Assembly (NCBI GenBank): GCA_964385695.1
Contig: CAYLQA010000007.1
Span: 20,519 to 84,518 of the forward strand
From: CAYLQA01 sp964385695
Lineage (GTDB): Bacteria > Desulfobacterota > Desulfobulbia > Desulfobulbales > Desulfurivibrionaceae
Reading direction: 5' to 3'
Length of the DNA stretch: 64,000 nucleotides
Shown here: one piece after another, positions 50,995-59,435 of the stretch
How positions within the stretch are numbered: position 1 is the first letter of the stretch
Layout of the letters: each line of letters opens with the position of its first letter
Made by a program: the position numbers and the translations under genes
Notes under the pieces: model-generated
The model's database searches: none
Seen by the model: only the letters and a program-made list of their open reading frames with translations
What the model was told of the DNA's origin: nothing

Positions 50995-51164
50995 TGGGAA
51001 CTGCTCCTGGAATTCAGTTTAGAGAATGGAGTTAGATACTTTACGCATATGGTAACCCCAAAGATTTGCTTGCTCTCGTCACTTCAGTTCAAACTCCAAT
51101 AGGAGATAATGCCTGATAAATCAAAAAACTATAGCTTCTTTGACTCTGGAACGTCAACCTTTAA

Positions 51165-51449
51165 CTAGTCTTTCATCCAGCCGGTAAGGGCATCAACAAT
51201 CTTGGTTGCCTGGTCTCGGCTTGAGATGTTGAACTTGGATTGCTGGTTGTATTCGCCATGCATTTTGCGGTAGCGGCGAATGGTATACTGCTCATTGCCG
51301 TACTCTTCCTTACGCTTGTCCCACTGCTGATAACGAAAAATAATGGTGGACCAGGCACCTTTGGAAAGGATGATTTTGTCCAACTCCTTAACAAGTTGCA
51401 CACCGTCTTCTTCATAATTGATGCTGATCTCGTCAACTGTGGCAGCCAT
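51165..51449 (-). CDS. Conserved small protein of unknown function
   Basis: 94 residues with a strong SD (GGAGG 7 bases before the ATG). No signal peptide or membrane segment. The pattern VQLVKELDKIILSKGAWSTIIFRYQQWD, YTIRRYRKMHGEYNQQSKF and QATKIVDALTGWM suggests a compact alpha/beta domain. I recall similar proteins in other Desulfobacterota/Desulfuromonadota but no function. It is the next gene after the tRNA terminator on the same strand; no operon partner. Confidence 0.75.
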   Translation of the reverse strand: MAATVDEISINYEEDGVQLVKELDKIILSKGAWSTIIFRYQQWDKRKEEYGNEQYTIRRYRKMHGEYNQQSKFNISSRDQATKIVDALTGWMKD

Positions 51450-51530
51450 AGTAGCCTCCTGTGCTCGTTTATCCTGAGGAAATTTACCCTAAAGAGGTGA
51501 CTGAACCTGCAAAAAGAGCAGTTAGCCACA

Positions 51531-51565
51531 ATAAAAAAAGGACTTAAGATTTCTCTCAAGTCCTT
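51531..51565 (-). terminator. Intrinsic terminator of the initiator tRNA
   Basis: On the minus strand AAGGACTT (51565-51558) pairs with AAGTCCTT (51545-51538). The stem extends inwards by about 4 more pairs to a GAAA loop, and a run of seven T follows (51539-51533). It lies 10 bases after the tRNA 3' end. Confidence 0.88.
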
Positions 51566-51574
51566 GGATATACT

Positions 51575-51651
<77 letters not shown>

Positions 51652-51708
51652 TCAGATTTTTTCAATATAGCCTTTTCCCCTGTAATGTCAAGCAATTCTT
51701 AGTGTTTC

Positions 51709-52149
51709 TCACAGGTCTGAGGCATTTTCTAACAGCCTGGGAATATACTCTTCAGGCAGGCGACAAAGTTTGCCGGTTTTATCAACTACGGCATGCACAG
51801 TGTAACCCTGAACCAGGACTTTTTGGTCGGCTTCGCGAATGATTTTATAGTTAAAACGGCAGGCCACCTTTTTTACATCCAAAAGACAGGTTTCGATCGT
51901 GAGCAGGTCATCGTAACGGGCCGGGGCCTTATAGCGCACATGGCACTCTGCAACCGGAAGGATAAAGCCAAGATCCTCTAATGATCTATAGGAAGAAAGC
52001 CTGTCACGCATAAACTCTGTGCGGGCAGCCTCAAAATACCGCAGGTAATTGGCATAGTAGACAACACCGCCGGAATCGGTATCGCCATAGAGCACCCGAC
52101 AGGTATGACGATAAATAGGCTCGGCTATGTCTAAACTTTTCTTTGCCAT
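51709..52149 (-). CDS. ybgC: Acyl-CoA thioesterase, YbgC family
   Basis: 146 residues. A hotdog-fold thioesterase; the active-site Asp is in YGDTDSGGVVYYANYLRYFEAAR (about residues 20-42). In E. coli ybgC begins the tol operon. Here it is instead the last gene of a hom-apgM-ybgC run, with only 3 bases to apgM, while tolQ is 2.8 kb away and divergent. The substrate is probably an acyl-CoA or acyl-ACP. Confidence 0.92.
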   Translation of the reverse strand: MAKKSLDIAEPIYRHTCRVLYGDTDSGGVVYYANYLRYFEAARTEFMRDRLSSYRSLEDLGFILPVAECHVRYKAPARYDDLLTIETCLLDVKKVACRFNYKIIREADQKVLVQGYTVHAVVDKTGKLCRLPEEYIPRLLENASDL

Positions 52150-52152
52150 GGG

Positions 52153-53349
52153 TTATTGCAGGATCTTTTTGATAAACTCACTGCCGTTCACAATGAGATC
52201 ATCTTCCTTGTTTGCATCCTCTTCACAAAAGGTATTTGCGCTAGCTTGCTGCTTTTGTGAATCATAGATTGCAATGGGCACAGACTCTGCGCTATGGGTA
52301 CGGATAGCAAGGGGGGTAAAGTGATCCATTGCCACCGCCAAACGAAAAGGCTCTTCTTGCGCTTTAGCCCAATCAAAAATAGGCTGGACAATCTTGGCAT
52401 CAAAATCCTCAATGGCCTGAATTTTCTCTTTGAGCAATCCCTGATGTCCTGCCTCATCCGGTGCCTCGACATGGACAAAAACCAGGTCTTTCTCCTTGAG
52501 GGCATCCATGGCGGCAGTGGCCTTGCCCTGGTAATTGGTATCAAGATAACCGGTGGCGCCGGGCACATCGATAATCTCCATCCCGGCATACACGCCGATT
52601 CCTTTGAGCAGGTCAACTGCGGAGATCAAAGAACCACTGACATTGTATTGCTCTTCAAGGGTCCTCATGGCAGGGGCATTGCCCTCGCCCCAGAGCCAGA
52701 TGGCATTGGCCGGGTTCTTACCCTGCTGCACCCGTTTTGTGTTCACCGGATGAGTGGCTAAAATCTCCTGGGCCTGTGTCATGGCCTCATGGAGATAGGG
52801 AACTTTTTGGTATCGCTGCCAAAACTCGGTAACATCCTTTCCTGTGTAATCGTGGGGTGGGACCGTTACCAAATCGGCAAGCTCACCTTTGTGCACCATG
52901 AGGTGCCTATAGCTGATACCGGGATAGAATGTGAGTTTGTCGGAAGATACGGCCTCTGCAATACTGGTGATTAACTCGTGTGCCTCTTCGGTGGTGATAT
53001 GACCGCCCGAGTAATCCTCCATGATCACCTTTTCAGCATCATGGCTCACCGTGACAAGGTTGCAACGAAAGGCAATCTCGTCTCCAGCAAGGTCAACTCC
53101 CATGCTGGCAGCCTCCAGGGGGGCGCGACCGGAATAACACTCATCAGGAAGGTAGCCGAGCAAGGAGAGGTTGGCCACATCACTGCCGGGGGCATAGCCA
53201 TCCGGCACGGTCTGCAGAAGGTGCAGCTCTCCATGGGAGGCAATATGATCCATGGTCGGCGTCTTGGCGGCCTGCAACGGCGTCTTATTATCAAGTTCGG
53301 CAATGGGATGATCTCCCATCCCGTCTCCGACCAAAATGATGTATTTCAT
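52153..53349 (-). CDS. apgM: Cofactor-independent phosphoglycerate mutase (ApgM type)
   Basis: 398 residues. Interconverts 3- and 2-phosphoglycerate. The alkaline-phosphatase-like core shows YIILVGDGMGDHPIAELDNKTPL, APGSDVANLSLLGYLPDECYSGRAPLEA, and the metal-binding HVEAPDEAGHQG and MDHFTPLAIRTHSAES. The archaeal-type ApgM is the usual form in Desulfobacterota, where it is often next to homoserine dehydrogenase, as here (3-base gap). It fits a gluconeogenic or glycolytic role. Confidence 0.94.
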   Translation of the reverse strand: MKYIILVGDGMGDHPIAELDNKTPLQAAKTPTMDHIASHGELHLLQTVPDGYAPGSDVANLSLLGYLPDECYSGRAPLEAASMGVDLAGDEIAFRCNLVTVSHDAEKVIMEDYSGGHITTEEAHELITSIAEAVSSDKLTFYPGISYRHLMVHKGELADLVTVPPHDYTGKDVTEFWQRYQKVPYLHEAMTQAQEILATHPVNTKRVQQGKNPANAIWLWGEGNAPAMRTLEEQYNVSGSLISAVDLLKGIGVYAGMEIIDVPGATGYLDTNYQGKATAAMDALKEKDLVFVHVEAPDEAGHQGLLKEKIQAIEDFDAKIVQPIFDWAKAQEEPFRLAVAMDHFTPLAIRTHSAESVPIAIYDSQKQQASANTFCEEDANKEDDLIVNGSEFIKKILQ

Positions 53350-53352
53350 ACC

Positions 53353-54666
53353 CTAATCTTGGTCCAGTTCGTCCATGATGCGAATCTTCAAGGTCTTGGC
53401 CGCGCAGATATCCAGGGCGTCAATCTCATCAAGGGCCTTGCGCACGGAAGATTCCTCTGCCTCATAGGTGCGTATGATAATGGGTACCGTACCTTTTTGC
53501 TGGCGGCTCTTCTGGATCACAGACTCGATGCTGATATTATATTTGGCCAAAATGCCTGAGATAGTAGAAAGAACCCCCGGCTTATCAACGGCAGTGATCC
53601 GGAAGTAATAAGGGCAGCGCAGACTTTCCATGGGCGTAATGGCCCGGGGTTTGATCTGCTCAGGCAGGTAGGAAAGACATGGCACGCGATTGATGCTGTC
53701 GTTCAATACATTTCTGGCAATATCGACAATATCTGCGGCCACGGCACTGCCGGTGGGCATCTTGCCTGCGCCATAGCCATAAAGCAACACATCCTCTACC
53801 ATGTCGCCGGTAAAAAGGATGCCATTATAGGCATCATTAATGTTAGCAAGCATGTGTCGCTCAGGAACCATTGTCGGATGCACCCGCGCCTCAACATGCT
53901 CTCCATGGTTGTTGCTGATGGCCAACAGTTTAATACGGTAGCCGAACTCCTTGGCAAAACCGATGTCAATGGGCTCGATCTGGGTGATGCCCTCGATGGA
54001 GACATCTTCAAGCTGCATTTTCATGCCATAGGCCATGGTCATGAGGATAACCAGCTTGTGGGCGGTATCGATACCCTCGACATCGTAAGTAGGATCAGCC
54101 TCGGCATAGCCAAGTTCCTGGGCCTCTTTGAGAACATCGTCAAAGGTCATGCCGAAATCGGTCATCTTGTTGAGGATGTAGTTGGCCGTGCCATTCATGA
54201 TACCCATGATGGTAAGGATCTTATTGGCAGCCAACCCTTCTTTCAGGGCCTTAATAACCGGGATACCACCACCGACACTGGCCTCAAAACCAACCTCGAC
54301 ATTATTTTTAGCCGCGGCCTCAAAGATCTCCATGCCGTGCTGGGAAACAAGGGCCTTGTTCGCGGTTACGACATGCTTGCCGCTTTCAATGGCTTTTAGG
54401 ATAAAGGTCTTGGCCGGCTCTATGCCACCGATCAGCTCAACAACAATGTCTATCTCAGGATCATTAAAAATAAGATCCGCATCACGGACAAGGGTTGTGT
54501 CGGCAAATTGTTCCGGCAAAGCCTCTATGGCAATATCGGCAACGGATTTAAGTTTTATGGTTGTACCGGTCTTACGATTCAAGCGCTCGGATTGCTGCAA
54601 AAGCACCTCTGCCAGGCCACTGCCGACAGTACCAAAACCAATGAGACCAACCTGAATATCTTTCAT
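53353..54666 (-). CDS. hom: Homoserine dehydrogenase with ACT domain
   Basis: 437 residues from the ATG at 54666; the frame extends upstream to 54756 but the extra part is not conserved-looking. Reduces aspartate semialdehyde to homoserine, feeding threonine, methionine and isoleucine synthesis. NAD(P) site VGLIGFGTVGSGLAEVL (residues 5-21). Catalytic residues sit in GGGIPVIKALKEGLAANK and EADPTYDVEGIDTAHKLVIL. The C-terminal ACT domain (about 350-430: FRITAVDKPGVLSTISGILA) suggests allosteric threonine control. First gene of hom-apgM-ybgC. Confidence 0.95.
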   Translation of the reverse strand: MKDIQVGLIGFGTVGSGLAEVLLQQSERLNRKTGTTIKLKSVADIAIEALPEQFADTTLVRDADLIFNDPEIDIVVELIGGIEPAKTFILKAIESGKHVVTANKALVSQHGMEIFEAAAKNNVEVGFEASVGGGIPVIKALKEGLAANKILTIMGIMNGTANYILNKMTDFGMTFDDVLKEAQELGYAEADPTYDVEGIDTAHKLVILMTMAYGMKMQLEDVSIEGITQIEPIDIGFAKEFGYRIKLLAISNNHGEHVEARVHPTMVPERHMLANINDAYNGILFTGDMVEDVLLYGYGAGKMPTGSAVAADIVDIARNVLNDSINRVPCLSYLPEQIKPRAITPMESLRCPYYFRITAVDKPGVLSTISGILAKYNISIESVIQKSRQQKGTVPIIIRTYEAEESSVRKALDEIDALDICAAKTLKIRIMDELDQD

Positions 54667-54998
54667 GTTTAAACCCTTGCTTATTTGTTTCAGTTCAACA
54701 AATCTATCATTTATAAAAGCGGCTTCACAATTACCCTCTTTGGCTGAGGTTGTCAAAGTAATTACGTATGGAAAAAACAGCTTCCAGCCAGGTTAAAAAA
54801 TGGGAAATACTTTTATCTAATCGGATGCCACATTGACATTGAGAACAAAAAAAATTAAAAATAACTCAGTTCTCGCAATCAGTTATAAAATCAGACAATT
54901 TTCCCAACCTTTTCCGTCTCAAATCGTACGATCAAACTGATGCTGACTCAAACACCTTGTCGTACCACCAACCAGAATATTAATGAGGACAATTAACA
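54667..54998. other. 332-base divergent gap, hom / tolQ
   Basis: No gene. It holds a candidate tolQ promoter (54833-54861) and the hom leader. A/T-rich around 54840-54870. Confidence 0.45.
54833..54861 (+). promoter_or_regulatory. Candidate sigma-70 promoter of the tol operon
   Basis: A perfect TTGACA (54833-54838) is followed after 17 bases by TAAAAA (54856-54861), within an A-rich run. It lies about 140 bases before tolQ. The -35 is consensus, the -10 is weaker. Confidence 0.45.
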
Positions 54999-55694
54999 GT
55001 GAGCCTTAACGTTTTTACAATGTTTCTTAATGCGGGCCTCATGGTCAAGTTCGTCATGCTGCTCCTGCTCGGCTTTTCCATTTACTCGTGGTTTATCGTC
55101 TTTCAAAAATACACCCTCTATAAGAAAGCACGTGAGGAGTCGGAACACTTCCTTGATGCCTTTTGGAAGAGCAAGAACCTTGCCGAAGCCCATCGCTATG
55201 CTGAGGAAACCTTGGTTTGCCCTGAGGGAGCCATCTTCAAAATGGGCTACCACGAACTACAAAAATTGAGCAAGGCCCAAAACGGCGGCTCTGATTGCGA
55301 GGAAACATTGGAGATGCGCATGGCCGGCATGGAGCCTTTGAAAAGAGCGTTACGCAAGGGAGAGAATACCGAAATCAACCGTTTGGGCGAATCACTTTCA
55401 TTTTTGGCAACCACAGGCAGCACCGCACCATTTATAGGTCTCTTTGGTACGGTCTGGGGCATCATGACCTCATTCCAGGAGATCGGCATGCGCGGCTCCG
55501 CTTCCCTGGTCGTTGTCGCTCCGGGTATTTCCGAGGCCTTGGTTGTAACGGCCGCAGGCCTTGCCGTGGCTATCCCGGCCGTTGTTTTTTACAACTTTTT
55601 TTCAAATCAGCTGTCTGATATGGAAGGAAAGATGCACGGCTTTACCGTTGATTTTCTCAACCTTGTTGAGCGTGACTTTCTCTCAAGAAAATAA
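54999..55694 (+). CDS. tolQ: TolQ, inner-membrane proton channel subunit
   Basis: 231 residues from GTG (GAGGA 9 bases upstream). MotA/TolQ/ExbB family with three membrane helices: MVKFVMLLLLGFSIYSWFIVFQ (about 13-34), STAPFIGLFGTVWGIMTSF (about 140-158) and VTAAGLAVAIPAVVFYNFFS (about 180-199). With TolR it uses the proton gradient to drive TolA, keeping the outer membrane invaginated at division. First gene of tolQRAB-cpoB. Confidence 0.95.
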   Translation: MSLNVFTMFLNAGLMVKFVMLLLLGFSIYSWFIVFQKYTLYKKAREESEHFLDAFWKSKNLAEAHRYAEETLVCPEGAIFKMGYHELQKLSKAQNGGSDCEETLEMRMAGMEPLKRALRKGENTEINRLGESLSFLATTGSTAPFIGLFGTVWGIMTSFQEIGMRGSASLVVVAPGISEALVVTAAGLAVAIPAVVFYNFFSNQLSDMEGKMHGFTVDFLNLVERDFLSRK

Positions 55695-55714
55695 TTCCAT
55701 ACTGAGTAAAACCT

Positions 55715-56149
55715 ATGGGCCCTATTGAAGACGGAAATTCAAGCTGCAAGCGCAAATTAGTCTCGGAGATTAACGTTACCCCCATGGTCGACGTTATGCT
55801 GGTGCTGCTTATTATCTTTATGATTACCGCGCCCATGATGACCCAAGGCGTTGATGTAGAGTTGCCGGAAACCACTGCCCGCCCTTTACGTCAGGAGCAG
55901 ACACCCATTATTATTTCCATCAATAAAAATGGTCAGATTTACCTGAATCGAACCAAGAGCAATCCAGCACTGGTCAAACAGGAACTTATCAAGATGGCGC
56001 AAAAGGGTACGGATCGTTCGGTACTGCTCAAGGCAGATAAAAAAGTTCCATACGGTCTTGTGGTTTCGGTTATGGCGGATGTAAAGGGGGCCGGATTCGA
56101 TAAGCTTGGCATGGTTACCCAGCCTCCGGCTCAAAAATCTAAACACTAG
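55715..56149 (+). CDS. tolR: TolR, membrane-anchored energiser
   Basis: 144 residues. ExbD/TolR family: one helix NVTPMVDVMLVLLIIFMITA (about 18-37) with the essential Asp in MVDVM. The periplasmic domain (about 45-140) ends VKGAGFDKLGMVTQPP. Works with TolQ. It begins 20 bases after tolQ. Confidence 0.94.
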   Translation: MGPIEDGNSSCKRKLVSEINVTPMVDVMLVLLIIFMITAPMMTQGVDVELPETTARPLRQEQTPIIISINKNGQIYLNRTKSNPALVKQELIKMAQKGTDRSVLLKADKKVPYGLVVSVMADVKGAGFDKLGMVTQPPAQKSKH

Positions 56150-56163
56150 CTCAATATATTATC

Positions 56164-56997
56164 GTGTTGCGCCACCTTATTCCATCAAACTATATGCCGG
56201 AAAGCCAATGGCGGATCTCGTTGCTTTTTGCCGTGGTAATTCACCTTCTTGTCTTTATTATTGCCCTGCTGGCACCGCATCTGTTTACCTTTAAACGCAA
56301 GCTGCCAGAGGTTTATACTGTTAATCTCTTTTCCGTCGAGGATGAGGCTGCCCCAAAACCTGTTCGTAAAATCAAGCCTGTTGTCGCCCCTAAAAAGGTA
56401 AAAACAAAAAAAGCAGTAGCACCAACTCCCCCTCCGCCTCCGACAATAAGTAAGCCCAAAGCGGTTTCATTACGCCCCATCAAATCAAAAACAAAAAGGG
56501 ATGAAGAAAGGGTCAAGCTCCTCAGGAACAAGCTGCTTACAGAGAGCAAGGCAAAAAAGGCCCGGCAAGAGGCTGACAAAACCGCTAAGGATGCCGTAAA
56601 AAGACTTCAGGATGCCTTGGCTGCACAACAGCAACTGAGTGATATCGGTAAAGACCAAGGTGAAGCCGCCCCAGCACCGCAAGGTGGATCAGGCGTCACT
56701 GTTGATGAGGTGACAAGACGATACCTGGTGGCTGTAAACAACCATATTCAGGAGCACTGGATCTTACCGGATCTGCAGAACTGGGATATGGCTCTTGTTG
56801 CTATTGTGGGAATTAAGGTTCGCCGCGATGGCGTGGTGATAGAGAATTATTTTGAAAGCAAGTCAGACAATATCTATTTTAATCAATTTGTAGAAAAAAC
56901 TCTGGAGGAGGCAACGCCTTTCCCCCCATTTTCCATAGGACTCAAAGAAGAATACCTTGAGTTCGGTCTACGGTTTCGGCCCGGCGGGGTGTTTTAG
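56164..56997 (+). CDS. tolA: TolA/TonB-like protein
   Basis: 277 residues from GTG at 56164; an ATG at 56194 (MPESQWRISLL) is an alternative start and neither has an SD. One membrane helix (about 20-40: LLFAVVIHLLVFIIALLAPH), a Pro/Lys/Ala-rich helical domain (about 50-170, including TPPPPPTISKPKAVSLRP and ESKAKKARQEADKTAK), and a C-terminal TonB-like domain (about 180-277: YLVAVNNHIQEHWILPDLQ, ATPFPPFSIG). It spans the periplasm to contact TolB/Pal. Confidence 0.88.
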   Translation: MLRHLIPSNYMPESQWRISLLFAVVIHLLVFIIALLAPHLFTFKRKLPEVYTVNLFSVEDEAAPKPVRKIKPVVAPKKVKTKKAVAPTPPPPPTISKPKAVSLRPIKSKTKRDEERVKLLRNKLLTESKAKKARQEADKTAKDAVKRLQDALAAQQQLSDIGKDQGEAAPAPQGGSGVTVDEVTRRYLVAVNNHIQEHWILPDLQNWDMALVAIVGIKVRRDGVVIENYFESKSDNIYFNQFVEKTLEEATPFPPFSIGLKEEYLEFGLRFRPGGVF

Positions 56998-57006
56998 CTT
57001 ATTACA

Positions 57007-58305
57007 ATGCATATCAGATACACAAAATCATTATTCTGCCTGATCATCACGGCCTTATTTTTACTGAACAGCAACAGCGTTCAAGCAAAGGTATATCTTG
57101 ATATTACCTCAGCTGATCTTCGCAAGGTGTCCATGGCCGTCCCCTATTTCACAGACAAACAACGTCCTGACCGCCCCCATGAGGCCGGACAAAAGATGTC
57201 GGATCTCATGGGCCGGGCACTTACCTTCCATGGTTTTGTTTCTCTTATTGACCCACTAAGTTACGGGGGCAAACAGGATACGGATTGGGCTCAGCAAGGC
57301 GCTGAGTTTACCGTACTCGGTCAATATGAAACCAGGGCCAACAATGTAATTATCGAATTACGCCTGGTGGATGTTCATTCAGGACGCATGATTTTAGGCA
57401 GGCGTTTTCGCGGACCTTTTACAAAACATCATAACATGATAAAAAAGTTCTGCGATGAGATCATCCTCAAGCTCACTGGCGAGAGGGGAGTAAGCCTCAG
57501 CAAGATCGCCTTTACTGCAAACTCCACAGGGCACAAAGAGATCTACCTTGCCGATGTGCTTGGCGATGACATCAAGCAGGTTACCAAACATGAGTACCTT
57601 GCTGTTTCTCCGCGTTTTTCCCCCAAAGGCGATAAGCTGGCCTACACCTCATACCACCGGGGCAACCCAAATCTTTACATTACAGAGCTCAATAAAAACA
57701 AGCAGACAACCCGTGCCATATCACGTCGCAAAGGGCTTAATATGGCCCCTGCCTGGTCACCGAGCGGGAAAAGCCTGGTTGTCACCTTAAGTAAGGATGG
57801 CAACCCGGATTTGTATCTCATGGACACCCGGGGCAAGATCAAAAACCAACTTACCTCGGGCGAAGGTATTAATGTATCACCATCATGGTCACCGGATGGC
57901 AAGCGCATTGCCTTTGTCTCAGACAGGAGCGGCACCCCGCAAATTTATGTCATGGATGTTCGGAAAAAATCAGTGCGCCGCATAACATACCTTGGCAACG
58001 AGAATACCACCCCGAATTGGTCGCCTAAGGGTGACTATATTGCCTATACCGGCAGGGTAAACGGCAATTATCAGATCCTGATGATCAAACCAGAGGGCGG
58101 CAGCCCTGTCCAGCTGACCAATTCCTGGGGAGACCATGAGTCCCCATGCTGGTCTCCAGACGGAAGACAGGTGGTATTCTCCAGAAAACGCTACGACAAA
58201 CAGGAAATTTGTGCGATATTTAAAAACGGTACCGGACTCAGGCCCTTGTTTAAGATTGATGGCCTGCAATTTACCCCCCAGTGGTCATCACGGATGAATC
58301 TCTAA
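57007..58305 (+). CDS. tolB: TolB, periplasmic beta-propeller
   Basis: 432 residues. The signal peptide ends near VQAKVYLDI (about 27). The N-terminal TolB domain (about 28-160) is followed by a beta-propeller of at least five WD40-like (PD40) repeats: SPRFSPKGDKLAYTSY, APAWSPSGKSLVVTLS, SPSWSPDGKRIAFVSD, TPNWSPKGDYIAYTG and SPCWSPDGRQVVFSRK. It links TolA to the outer-membrane Pal lipoprotein. It is followed directly by cpoB; the usual pal gene in this position is missing. Confidence 0.95.
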   Translation: MHIRYTKSLFCLIITALFLLNSNSVQAKVYLDITSADLRKVSMAVPYFTDKQRPDRPHEAGQKMSDLMGRALTFHGFVSLIDPLSYGGKQDTDWAQQGAEFTVLGQYETRANNVIIELRLVDVHSGRMILGRRFRGPFTKHHNMIKKFCDEIILKLTGERGVSLSKIAFTANSTGHKEIYLADVLGDDIKQVTKHEYLAVSPRFSPKGDKLAYTSYHRGNPNLYITELNKNKQTTRAISRRKGLNMAPAWSPSGKSLVVTLSKDGNPDLYLMDTRGKIKNQLTSGEGINVSPSWSPDGKRIAFVSDRSGTPQIYVMDVRKKSVRRITYLGNENTTPNWSPKGDYIAYTGRVNGNYQILMIKPEGGSPVQLTNSWGDHESPCWSPDGRQVVFSRKRYDKQEICAIFKNGTGLRPLFKIDGLQFTPQWSSRMNL

Positions 58306-58328
58306 CAAACTAGGAGCGTTTGCCCAAA

Positions 58329-59342
58329 ATGATAAAAAAATTCACTCACCTGGCTTTGACATTGTCATTGACCCCTTTTCTTGTGCAGTGTGTTGCTGCG
58401 GAAAAAGAGCTCAAAGGGCTTGATTTGCGGATGCGCACCATTGACAGCAGGGTTGTGGAAATGGATCGTACGGTCACGGCACTCAAAAACCAGAGTGGCG
58501 GCCAGGCTGAGATGGGTGTTCAGCTTGACCAGATGAAAAATCGCATGTTGCAGGTCGAGGGACGTATCGATGAAGGGATTCAGCAGAGCCGAAGGTTTTC
58601 TGATGAGCAGACTGCGATGCGCGATGAGGTAAACACCCGCTTTGCAGATCTGGACACCAATGTAGAAACGCTGACCACTCAGTCCACTGAATTAACAAAG
58701 ATCATGGGCGAGTTGATCGAGCAGATGGCCGCAGTACAGACGAGCTTTAAAAAGCTGCAGGAAGAACGGGCAAAACTCGCTGCGGAACAGGCTGCCGCAG
58801 CGGCAAAAGCAGCTGAGGAGGCGCAGCGCCAGGCTGAAAAGGCGACGCAACCCAGGGTTATTGAACCTGCCAAGCAAAAGAAAAAGGTGGAAGCAGCTGC
58901 ACCGGCAAGTACGCAAACAGCAGCTGCCAGGCCGGAAACAAAACCTGAGCCAACTGCACCTCCCGTAAAGAAAACAGACAATATTTACGACAAAGGCCTC
59001 AAAGCCTTTAAGGCTAAAAAATACAAAGAGGCCTACAACGCCTTTCTTGATTACCTTGAAAAACACCCCAAAGGCATACTCGCAGCAAATTCACGTTTTT
59101 GGTTGGGTGAGTGTCTTTACCAGCAAAAGGAATATGAGCTGGCCATACTAGAGTATCAGAAGGTGATTGCTGACTTCCCTTCAGATAAAAAGGCCCCAGC
59201 CGCTCTTCTTAAGCAAGGGATCTCCTTTGAGAAGCTTGATGAGAAAGAGACTGCAAAGATTGTCTATAATAAACTTCTCACTGATTATCCTAAGAGTGAG
59301 CAAGCACCCACAGCCAAGAAGAAACTTGCTCAGCTGAAGTAA
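58329..59342 (+). CDS. cpoB: CpoB (YbgF), tol-associated coiled-coil/TPR protein
   Basis: 337 residues from the ATG at 58329 (AGGAG 12 bases upstream); a TTG at 58320 would leave only 3 bases after the SD. The signal sequence ends near LVQCVAAEKE; the Cys could be a weak lipobox (LVQC) but Gln at -1 is unusual. A long coiled coil (about 25-155) is rich in Ala/Glu/Gln, followed by a Pro/Ala linker. Three TPR-like repeats (about 215-337: NIYDKGLKAFKAKKYKEAYN, SRFWLGECLYQQKEYELAI) complete it. It coordinates peptidoglycan synthesis and outer-membrane constriction in E. coli. Confidence 0.9.
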   Translation: MIKKFTHLALTLSLTPFLVQCVAAEKELKGLDLRMRTIDSRVVEMDRTVTALKNQSGGQAEMGVQLDQMKNRMLQVEGRIDEGIQQSRRFSDEQTAMRDEVNTRFADLDTNVETLTTQSTELTKIMGELIEQMAAVQTSFKKLQEERAKLAAEQAAAAAKAAEEAQRQAEKATQPRVIEPAKQKKKVEAAAPASTQTAAARPETKPEPTAPPVKKTDNIYDKGLKAFKAKKYKEAYNAFLDYLEKHPKGILAANSRFWLGECLYQQKEYELAILEYQKVIADFPSDKKAPAALLKQGISFEKLDEKETAKIVYNKLLTDYPKSEQAPTAKKKLAQLK

Positions 59343-59375
59343 CTTCAGACCTTACCTTTTCTAGAATTCATTAAT

Positions 59376-59415
59376 AAAAAAGGGGCGAACGGTATGTACC
59401 GTTCGCCCCTTTTTT
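59376..59415. terminator. Bidirectional intrinsic terminator after cpoB
   Basis: The arms 59376-59393 and 59398-59415 pair over 18 bp around ATGT. The core is GGGGCGAACGGT/ACCGTTCGCCCC. It is flanked by A-runs on the left and T-runs on the right, so it serves both the tol operon and the convergent ppsA. Confidence 0.9.
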
Positions 59416-59435
59416 TTGTTTTATTTCAATATATG

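Noticed and set aside
50995..51164. Possible Mg2+ riboswitch (M-box) before mgtE
   Set aside because: No recognisable M-box helices or terminator in the 170-base leader.
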